Source of the DNA: Sorangium cellulosum
GTDB lineage: Bacteria; Myxococcota_A; Polyangia; Polyangiales; Polyangiaceae
NCBI RefSeq assembly: GCF_004135735.1
Contig: NZ_CP012670.1
Span: forward strand, 5,844,501 to 5,908,500
Direction: 5' to 3'
Length of the DNA: 64,000 bases
The notes beneath the pieces were generated by a model, which was given only the letters and a program-made list of their open reading frames with translations, did no database searches and had not been told where the DNA came from. The translations under genes were made by a program, and so were the position numbers. Of this stretch, positions 57,842 through 64,000 are shown one piece after another. How positions within the stretch are numbered: position 1 is the first letter of the stretch; each line of letters begins with the position of its first letter.

Positions 57842-58783
57842 ATGCCCGTGTACCGCTCCTCCACCGCGGAGCGCGCCGCGTCGATCGCCCTCGCGGCGCG
57901 GACCGACGTGGGGCGCAGCCGGGAGCACAACGAGGACACCTTCCTGATCAGCGACCTCGCGCGCGGGCTCGCGTACGGGCCCGCGGCCGCGCAGGCCGCC
58001 CAGGTGTCCGTGGAGCCGCCGCTCGCCCTCGCGCTCGGCGTCTTCGACGGATCCGGGGGCGCCTCGTCCCCCGACGCGGCGAGCCGGCTCGCGGCGCGCA
58101 CGATCCACGCGGTCCTCTCCCGGTCCTCCTCGCGGACGAGCGACGATCTCGGGCGGTGGCTGCTCGACGCGATCGCCGAGGCCGGGCGCGCCGTCCTCGA
58201 CAACGCCCGCCGGAGCGCGCAGCACCGCAGCAGCGGCTCCACCGCCACCGTGGCCGCGCTCTGCGACGAGCGCCTGCTCGTCGCGCAGGTCGGCGACAGC
58301 CGGGCCTACCTCCTCCGCGGCGGCGCGCTCACGCAGCTCACCCGCGACCAGACCCTCCTCCAGTCGCTGCTCGACAGCGGCAAGCTGAGGCCCGAGGAGG
58401 CCACGACGTTCGCGCACCGGGGCGTGATGCTCCAGGCGCTCGGGCTGCGCGAGCACCTCTGCGTCGCGCTCTCCGCCGTGGAGCTCCGCCGCGACGACAC
58501 GCTGCTGCTCTGCACCGACGGCCTGAGCGACCTCGTCGACCCGCGGCAGATCGCCGCGGCGCTCGGCGCCCACCCCGACCCCGCGGCGGCCGCCCGCGCG
58601 CTGATCGACGGCGCGCTCGGCGCCGGCGGCGGCGACAACGTGACCGTGCTGGTCGCGCGCTTCGACGGCCCGTGGCTCGCCCCGCCGACGGGCGACGATT
58701 GGACGCAAGTTATCGATATTATTCGGTTTTTCGACGGACAACCCCGCTGGCGCCCCCACGTCCGCCGCGCGGGGTCACGGTAG
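57842..58783 (+). CDS. PP2C-family Ser/Thr phosphatase
   Basis: 313 residues from ATG 57842. Metal-binding and catalytic signatures are present: A-R-T-D-V-G-R-S-R-E-H-N-E-D, G-V-F-D-G-S-G-G (variant of D-G-x-G-G), S-G-S-T-A-T-V-A-A-L, Q-V-G-D-S-R-A-Y-L, L-C-T-D-G-L-S-D and G-G-G-D-N-V-T-V-L. It would dephosphorylate targets of the divergently encoded Ser/Thr kinase. Its 3' end overlaps by 9 bp the convergent gene at 58775. Confidence 0.94.
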   Translation: MPVYRSSTAERAASIALAARTDVGRSREHNEDTFLISDLARGLAYGPAAAQAAQVSVEPPLALALGVFDGSGGASSPDAASRLAARTIHAVLSRSSSRTSDDLGRWLLDAIAEAGRAVLDNARRSAQHRSSGSTATVAALCDERLLVAQVGDSRAYLLRGGALTQLTRDQTLLQSLLDSGKLRPEEATTFAHRGVMLQALGLREHLCVALSAVELRRDDTLLLCTDGLSDLVDPRQIAAALGAHPDPAAAARALIDGALGAGGGDNVTVLVARFDGPWLAPPTGDDWTQVIDIIRFFDGQPRWRPHVRRAGSR

Positions 58784-59632
58784 CGCGCGCCGGCGCCGGC
58801 GCGCCGCGACGGCCCCCAGCGCGGCGAGCGCCAGCGCGGCCGGCGCCGGGGCGCCTCCCGCCCCGCCGAAGCTGCACCCCCCGTCGTCCTCGCTCGTCCC
58901 CGGGCCGGAGCCGCCGACGCCCTCCTCGCCCGCGCCGGTCACCGCGCTGCTGCTCGAGGACGTCGCAGCGCCCCCGCCCGCCCCGGTCGCAGCGCCGCTG
59001 CTCGAGGACGTCGCAGCGCCCCCGCCCGCCCCGGTCGCAGCGCCGCTGCTCGAGGACGTCGCAGCGCCCCCGCCCGCCCCGGTCGCAGCGCCCCCGCCCG
59101 CGCCGGCGCTCGAGCTGCTCGTGGCCGCGCCCGGATCCTCGCCGGACGACCTGAGCGCCAGATCCGCGCAGGCATAGTACAGGGTGGCCGGCTTCCTGTC
59201 GGTCATCACCTGGATGAGCTGAAGCGTGCAGTTCTCGCATTCGATCTCGGGAAGCGTGACCTGCACCGAATACGATCCCCCTCGCTTGTCCTCGATTCCG
59301 TCCAGCAGGCAGCCCTGATCCCCCCCCGGCTCGCACAGGTCGAATTCGTCCGCCGGCTCCGGGAAATCGTCGAATCCGTCGTCGTCAAACATGATCCGGA
59401 AATGCCCCGGGTGATCGATCGTCTCGTCCCACGCCACCGTGATGGTCTCGCCCGGCTCGAACACGGTGACGGCCTCGCCCCGCGCGTCGCCCCGGGCGCC
59501 GCAGGGCGAGACCTTCTGCTGATCCGGGCCGTGCCTCGGCGCAGGCGACGTGAGCGTGATGTGCGCACGCCCCACCCCGGCGAACGACACCACGGCGGCG
59601 AACACGAACGATCCGATCAGCAAGCGGCGCAT
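58775..59632 (-). CDS. Exported polysaccharide-monooxygenase-like protein with MYXO-CTERM-like tail
   Basis: 285 residues. The signal peptide ends G-V-G-R-A before His24, so the mature protein starts H-I-T-L-T-S-P, as in copper monooxygenases where the N-terminal His forms the brace; further His residues occur at 74 and 77 (D-H-P-G-H-F). Cys residues are placed for disulphides. A Gly/Ala/Ser linker with 16-residue repeats leads to a C-terminal sorting region: C, hydrophobic helix, then R-R-R-R-R-A. This recalls the SCE4755-family proteins of Sorangium. Copper and oxygen activity are inferred from the arrangement. Confidence 0.85.
   Translation of the reverse strand: MRRLLIGSFVFAAVVSFAGVGRAHITLTSPAPRHGPDQQKVSPCGARGDARGEAVTVFEPGETITVAWDETIDHPGHFRIMFDDDGFDDFPEPADEFDLCEPGGDQGCLLDGIEDKRGGSYSVQVTLPEIECENCTLQLIQVMTDRKPATLYYACADLALRSSGEDPGAATSSSSAGAGGGAATGAGGGAATSSSSGAATGAGGGAATSSSSGAATGAGGGAATSSSSSAVTGAGEEGVGGSGPGTSEDDGGCSFGGAGGAPAPAALALAALGAVAARRRRRALP
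58949..59092 (-). repeat. Three 48-bp tandem repeats in the Gly/Ala/Ser linker
   Basis: Units at 58949-58996, 58997-59044 and 59045-59092 are almost identical and encode 16-residue blocks containing G-A-A-T-S-S-S-S-G-A-A-T-G-A-G-G. The repeats keep the frame and lie between the catalytic-like domain and the sorting tail. Confidence 0.88.
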
Positions 59633-59893
59633 CGATCCATCTCCTCCAGGCTCGTGCCGGCGAATCTACACAGCCGCTCACCGGCTGTCTGCGTCGTCCT
59701 CGAGCAAGGAATTTTCTGTCATGATGGCGCCGGGGGACCGGAGCACCGCAATCGACCGGGCTCTGCGCGGGGCGCGCCCGGGCTTGCTTTTCACGAGGGG
59801 CTCAGCGATCCCAGACAGGGCGGAGGCTCTCCTCGGACGAGGAGGGGAGCGCGCGCCGTCCTCGAACGAATGGAAGCGGAGGGACATCGTTCT

Positions 59894-60739
59894 ATGGAGC
59901 AACGCGAGCTCGGTTTCACGAAGATCCGGCTCCCGGTCGTCGGCCAGGGCACCTGGCAGATGGAGGAGGCCGACGAGGCCGCCTGCATCGACGCGATCCG
60001 GCGGGGGATCGACGCGGGCATGACGCACATCGACACGGCCGAGATGTACGGCGCGGGCGAGGTCGAGTCGCTCGTCGGCAAGGCCATCGAAGGGCGCCGC
60101 GACGAGGTGTTCCTCGTCTCGAAGGTGCTGCCGTCGAACGCGAGCTACGCCGGCACGCTCGCCGCCTGCGAGCGCAGCCTGGAGCGCCTGCGCACCGATC
60201 GCCTCGACCTCTACCTGCTCCACTGGCCCGGCTCGGAGCCGCTCGAGGAGACCCTCCGCGCCTTCAAGGACCTCCGGGCCCAGGGCAAGATCCGCCACTT
60301 CGGCGTCAGCAACTTCGACCAGGCGGAGCTCTCGCGGGCGATCGCGCTCGCCGGACCGAGCGAGATCGCCTGCAACCAGGTGTTCTATCACCTGCTCGAG
60401 CGGGCCATCGAGCACCGGGTGCTGCCGCTCTGCGAGCGGCACGGCATCGCGGTCGTCGCCTACAGCCCCTTCGGCTCGGGGCGCTTCCCGGCGCCGGACA
60501 GCATGGGGGGCAAGGTGCTCGCGTCGATCGCGGCCGCCCACGGCGCGACGCCGCGGCAGGTCGCGCTGCGCTTCCTGCTCCGCCGCCAGCCGGTCTTCGT
60601 GATCCCCAAGGCCGCGCGCGCCGCGCACGCGCTCGACAACGCGGCCGCCGGCGATCTGCGCCTCACCAGCGAGGACCTCGCCCGGATCGACACGGCGTTC
60701 CCGCTCGGCCCGGATCGCGGCGTGCTCCCGACGCTGTAG
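59894..60739 (+). CDS. Aldo/keto reductase
   Basis: 281 residues from ATG 59894, where the family normally begins. The catalytic tetrad is visible as D47, Y52, K77 and H110 (I-D-T-A-E-M-Y-G, V-S-K-V-L, L-L-H-W-P). NADPH-binding I-P-K-A near residue 240 completes the fold. It reduces aldehydes or ketones, substrate unknown. It is monocistronic, with its start 261 bp from the divergent monooxygenase-like gene. Confidence 0.94.
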   Translation: MEQRELGFTKIRLPVVGQGTWQMEEADEAACIDAIRRGIDAGMTHIDTAEMYGAGEVESLVGKAIEGRRDEVFLVSKVLPSNASYAGTLAACERSLERLRTDRLDLYLLHWPGSEPLEETLRAFKDLRAQGKIRHFGVSNFDQAELSRAIALAGPSEIACNQVFYHLLERAIEHRVLPLCERHGIAVVAYSPFGSGRFPAPDSMGGKVLASIAAAHGATPRQVALRFLLRRQPVFVIPKAARAAHALDNAAAGDLRLTSEDLARIDTAFPLGPDRGVLPTL

Positions 60740-60786
60740 GGCGCAGGAGTTCGCCCGCCGCCCGGGTGCCGTGGCATGGTCGGCCC

Positions 60787-61530
60787 ATGAACCGCGCTCT
60801 CCTGGGCTCCCTTCTCCTCGGGTTCCTCATCGCCGCCTGCGGCAACACCGACGACCCCTCGCCCGGCAGCGGAGGCGCGCCGGGCGAGGGCGCCGGGGGC
60901 GAGGGCGGCGGGGCGCCCGTCGCCTGCGGCGGCAGCGAGGAGGCGACCTGCGGCGAGGGGGAGCTCTGCGAGCACCCCGACGGGCGCTGCGGCGCCGGCG
61001 CCGAGCAGGGCCAGTGCGTGGCCCGCCCCGCGCCGCGGAGCTGCCCCGAGCGGTGCACGCCCGTGTGCGGGTGCGACAGCAAGGTGTATTGCAACGAGTG
61101 CCTCGCCCACGCGGCCGGCGTGAATGTCTCGAACGAGACCACGTGCATCCACGCGTACTACGAGACGGGCGGGAGCGACGCGCTCTCGTTGTACAAGGCG
61201 GATGTGGAGGACAACCGGTGCACGCGGATCGTGCTCGTGTCGCCGCACGAGAACGAGCCGAACGAGGACGTCGCGCTCCCGGTGAGCTGGGGCGTGAGCA
61301 GGTTGAACTTCACGGGACGGGCGGTGGACTGCGGCTTCCCGTTCCCCGACGACGCCAGGCTCCTGTCCGCCGACGTGGACCGCCTCGACGGGAGCGTGTC
61401 GTGGGATGACAGCCCCACCGTCGGGATCCCTTGCACCCTGGACGTGGACATCACCATCACGTTCGCGGACGGCGTCGAGGACCATCACCTGCGCGCCACC
61501 AGCGTGCCCATCTACAACGGGTGCCTGTGA
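60787..61530 (+). CDS. Lipoprotein with Kazal-like cysteine domain
   Basis: 247 residues. Lipobox L-I-A-A-C, then a Gly-rich linker. A region around 55-125 has C-G-G-S-E-E-A-T-C-G-E-G-E-L-C and C-P-E-R-C-T-P-V-C-G-C-D-S-K-V-Y-C-N-E-C, a Kazal-type protease-inhibitor pattern with an altered N-terminal half. The C-terminal 120 residues are a beta-rich domain of unknown family. It is followed by a paralogous gene. Confidence 0.83.
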   Translation: MNRALLGSLLLGFLIAACGNTDDPSPGSGGAPGEGAGGEGGGAPVACGGSEEATCGEGELCEHPDGRCGAGAEQGQCVARPAPRSCPERCTPVCGCDSKVYCNECLAHAAGVNVSNETTCIHAYYETGGSDALSLYKADVEDNRCTRIVLVSPHENEPNEDVALPVSWGVSRLNFTGRAVDCGFPFPDDARLLSADVDRLDGSVSWDDSPTVGIPCTLDVDITITFADGVEDHHLRATSVPIYNGCL

Positions 61531-61616
61531 CCGCCGCCGCGGCGGCGCGCGCCCGCGCGCGTCGCCGCGAGCGCTCGCCGCTCCCCGCCAGCGCCCGGAT
61601 ATGGCACGATGCGGGC

Positions 61617-62024
61617 ATGCGCCGCGCTCTTCCTTCGCTCCTCGCTGCCATCCTCCTCGCCGCCTGCGGCGGCGCCGTCGACGCCCCGTCCGGCGGCGGC
61701 GGAGCCGGCGGCGCGGACGCCGCCCAGGGCGCCAGCGCGACCGGGGCCGGCGGCGGGGCGCCGCGCGTCTGCGGCGGGCGCAGCGGGGGCACCTGCGGCC
61801 AGGCGGAGCTCTGCGATTACCCCGACGACTCGTGCGGGCACTTCGACAGCGAGGGCCGGTGCACCGCCCGGCCCGGGGGCTGCCCGGAGGATTGCCCGGG
61901 GGTCTGCGGGTGCGATCGCAAGTTCTATTGCAACGCGTGCGCCGCGCACCAGGCCGGGGTGGATGTCCTGGAAGGCGCCTCGTGCAGCGCGCCCTGGGAG
62001 ACCGAGCTCGGGGGCGCCGACTAG
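61617..62024 (+). CDS. Lipoprotein with Kazal-like domain, short paralogue
   Basis: 135 residues from ATG 61617, lipobox L-A-A-C. It repeats the linker and Kazal-like domain of the preceding gene (C-G-Q-A-E-L-C-D-Y-P-D-D-S-C and C-P-G-V-C-G-C-D-R-K-F-Y-C-N-A-C) but lacks the C-terminal beta domain. The pair probably arose by duplication and partial loss. A protease-inhibitor role is suggested by the fold only. Confidence 0.82.
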   Translation: MRRALPSLLAAILLAACGGAVDAPSGGGGAGGADAAQGASATGAGGGAPRVCGGRSGGTCGQAELCDYPDDSCGHFDSEGRCTARPGGCPEDCPGVCGCDRKFYCNACAAHQAGVDVLEGASCSAPWETELGGAD

Positions 62025-62166
62025 CATCGCGTCGCCCGGGGGCACGCCGACGAGCGGATCTCCGGAACCGGATGTGGACCGCTGGAGCGCCCCCTCCCGG
62101 GGAGCGGCGCCGAGGGCCATCCACCAGAGCGCGACGCTGACACAGCGTCGCGCCGGCGGCCTGCCC

Positions 62167-63636
62167 TCAGCGCCGCTTCTTCCCCCGCTGCGCCTTCTCG
62201 GCCTCCGCGAGCCGCCGCCGCGCGTCGTCCAGCGCCGCCTTGCTGGCTTGCCCCTTCGGGAGCGCCTCGTACCCGGCCACCTCGTCGCGCAGCGTCGCGA
62301 GCTGCTCCGCGCCGCGCCCGAGCTTCTGCTGGATCTCGCCGCGGAGCTTCAGGTAGCGCAGCCGGCGCGGGCCGTAGCCGCGCGCGATCGCGCGGTCCAC
62401 CGCGGACAGCGCCTCCTCGTCGCGGCCCATCGCGTGGAGCACCTGCGCCAGCCGCGCCGGCGGCTCGTAGGCCGCGGGCATCTGGGCCTCGCGCTGCTCC
62501 AGCATCGCGACCGCCTCCTCGCCGCGCGAGAGCGAAAGGTACGCCATCGCCCGGCCGTAGTCGTACGCGGCGGCCGCCTCGGGCGTCCTCGCCTCCTTCG
62601 CGGCCCGCTCCAGCACCGCGAGCTTCGCCTCGTTCGCCGCGCGGGCCTCGTCCACCGCGCCGAGCGCCGCCAGGCCGTCGGCGAGCAGGCCCCAGGCGTC
62701 GGCCCGGTCGTCCGCGCTCGAGTCGGCGGGCGGGCGCTCGACGATCGACCGGAGCCGGGCCACCGCCGCCTCGCGCGCGGCCCGCTGGGCGGACGGGTCG
62801 GGGTGCGCCGCCGCGCAGGACAGGAGGAGGCTCGCGAAGTCGGCGGGCAGCGCCGCGCCCTGCACCTCGCCCACGTGCGCCTCGCCGAGCGCCACGCACG
62901 CCGCCGCGTCCTTCTTGCGGTAGAGCGTCGACAGCAGGCCGAGCAGCGCGTCGCTCCGCCGTGACCAGCCCCTCCCGCCCCCCGAGAGGGCGCGCTCGTA
63001 GGCGGCCACCGCGGCGACGTAGGCGCCGGCGCTCTGCGCCCGCTTCGCCTCCACGAGCAGCCGGTCGGGGCTGTCCGCCGGCAGCGCCGAGGCGGCCTGC
63101 GCGTCCATCACCTGCAGCGCGTCGCGGATCACGTCGCGCAGCTCCTGCACCGAGGCCGCGCCCCGCCAGAGCCCGATCACCTCCCCCTTCTCCGGATCGA
63201 GCAGGAAGAACGTCGGCCACACCGTCACCTCGTGCTGCTCGAGGAACGGCGCGTTCTCCGGCCGATCCGTGTCGATCTCGGCGAACACCACCCGATCGGC
63301 GAACGGGCGGAGCGACGGATCGATCAGCACGTGGTGCTTCATGCTCAGGCAGGTGTGGCACCACGGCGCCCACGCATCGACGAACAGCGCCTTGCCCTCG
63401 GCGCGGGCCTCCTCGCGCGCCCGGGGCAGGTCGTCGCGGATGAACTCGAGCGGCGGCCGCGCCGGGGCCGGCTCCGGCCTCGGGGCCGGCTGCGCGGCGG
63501 CGGCGGGCGGGGGCGACGCGGCGGCCGTGCGGGTCGGCGCGCGCGGCGGCGGCGCGGGGGCGCAGGCGGCGAGGGCGAGCGCGGCGGGGACGAGGACAGC
63601 GGGGGCGAGGACGCGGAGCGGGGCCGGGTGACGCAC
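62167..63636 (-). CDS. Thioredoxin-like TPR lipoprotein
   Basis: 489 residues. The signal ends A-L-A-L-A-A-C. A Pro/Ala linker leads to a thioredoxin fold with W-C-H-T-C in A-P-W-C-H-T-C-L-S-M-K (DsbD-gamma-like) near residues 92-97 and cis-Pro W-P-T-F-F. From about 200 the protein consists of helical TPR-like repeats ending in a highly basic tail. It should act as a periplasmic thiol-disulphide protein on partners held by the TPR region. Confidence 0.9.
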   Translation of the reverse strand: MRHPAPLRVLAPAVLVPAALALAACAPAPPPRAPTRTAAASPPPAAAAQPAPRPEPAPARPPLEFIRDDLPRAREEARAEGKALFVDAWAPWCHTCLSMKHHVLIDPSLRPFADRVVFAEIDTDRPENAPFLEQHEVTVWPTFFLLDPEKGEVIGLWRGAASVQELRDVIRDALQVMDAQAASALPADSPDRLLVEAKRAQSAGAYVAAVAAYERALSGGGRGWSRRSDALLGLLSTLYRKKDAAACVALGEAHVGEVQGAALPADFASLLLSCAAAHPDPSAQRAAREAAVARLRSIVERPPADSSADDRADAWGLLADGLAALGAVDEARAANEAKLAVLERAAKEARTPEAAAAYDYGRAMAYLSLSRGEEAVAMLEQREAQMPAAYEPPARLAQVLHAMGRDEEALSAVDRAIARGYGPRRLRYLKLRGEIQQKLGRGAEQLATLRDEVAGYEALPKGQASKAALDDARRRLAEAEKAQRGKKRR

Positions 63637-63756
63637 GCCGGCAGCGTAGCCCGGCCGCGGCGGACGCGACAGGACCGGGTGGCCGGCCGGCGCCGCGCTG
63701 CGGCCGGCGCCGCGCTGTGATCGGCGCCGCGCTGCGGCCGGCGCCCCAGGATCAGC

Positions 63757-64000
63757 TCACGGGCACGCGGTCTCCTCGTTCGAGGTGCTGCACTCGAGCG
63801 GGCCCGTGGCGATGTCCTCGAAGGTGTTCGCGCACCACGCCGCCGTGTCGCACGCGCCGCTGGTCTTGATCGCGACCCCCGCGCTGTGCCGGAACACGCT
63901 GTTCGTGATCCGGGCCGACGGCGGCGCCCAGAGCAAGGTCGGCTCCTTCGCGCCCGAGCAGCCCTCCCCGTTGCCGCCGTACTCGATGACGGCGTGATCG
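63757..64000 (-). CDS. Partial gene at right edge, probable right-handed beta-helix protein
   Basis: The last 80 codons of a leftward gene that starts beyond the window. The sequence reads D-H-A-V-I-E-Y-G-G-N-G, then I-T-N-S-V-F-R-H-S-A-G-V-A-I, and N-T-F-E-D-I-A-T-G-P-L-E-C, the ladder-like turns of parallel beta-helix proteins, with several Cys. It ends E-T-A-C-P-stop. The predicted protein is secreted; the function is not deducible. Confidence 0.72.
   Translation of the reverse strand, partial: DHAVIEYGGNGEGCSGAKEPTLLWAPPSARITNSVFRHSAGVAIKTSGACDTAAWCANTFEDIATGPLECSTSNEETACP

Overview
The window is uniformly very GC-rich, densely packed DNA that looks like the chromosome of a myxobacterium of the Sorangium/Polyangiales type. 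The signs are a MYXO-CTERM-like sorting tail, a copper-oxygenase-like protein of the kind annotated in Sorangium, many cysteine-rich lipoproteins with Gly/Ser linkers, and a Ser/Thr-kinase / PP2C-phosphatase / FHA-enhancer-binding-protein module. I saw no rRNA, tRNA, CRISPR array or insertion sequence.

Left part (1-19,352), the most interesting region: two divergent operons share an unusually AT-rich intergenic region that carries a 15/19 match to the Fur (iron repressor) box. Leftward run four genes joined by ATGA overlaps: a FAAL-ACP-C-A(Ser)-PCP synthetase, a KS-AT-KR-ACP polyketide synthase with two heptapeptide-repeat linkers, a PvdE/SyrD-type ABC exporter, and a penicillin-acylase-family lipoprotein cut by the window edge. 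Rightward run a TonB-domain/TonB-receptor fusion, a secreted MxcI-like protein, a PepSY-type ferric-siderophore reductase candidate and two small membrane proteins (DUF3325, DUF3649). Together they read as an iron-regulated, fatty-acylated siderophore pathway: lipid-primed assembly, export, deacylation, then re-import and iron release. No thioesterase or iron-chelating chemistry is visible, so the cluster probably continues beyond position 1.

Middle-left (19,496-29,897): an SDR; a TetR regulator/hydrolase pair with an operator abutting the start codon; an AAA ATPase truncated at its Walker B motif; a MarR/VOC pair with a perfect palindrome; a SigZ-like sigma factor and a membrane protein; a Pro-Met-acidic repeat protein followed by a JmjC-type oxygenase, possibly substrate and modifying enzyme; GrpB; two large hairpin repeats; and a PNPOx-family protein.

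Middle (30,172-46,666): mainly secreted proteins and lipoproteins (cysteine-rich, beta-propeller-like, DNRLRE, PKD-like, possible permuted NlpC/P60), a quinone-oxidoreductase-like dehydrogenase, a MoxR/VWA-metallopeptidase pair, DUF1993 and DUF4180 proteins and a winged-helix protein.

Right (46,790-64,000): a penicillin-binding transpeptidase; a PAAR protein running into degraded Rhs sequence and a frameshifted companion gene; a base-excision-repair operon (nth, ung, YkgJ-like) whose end has been expanded into a 41-bp tandem repeat; a GST; a membrane protein; the FHA-EBP, kinase and PP2C signalling genes; the histidine-brace protein; an aldo/keto reductase; two tandem Kazal-like lipoproteins; a thioredoxin-TPR lipoprotein; and a partial gene at the right edge.
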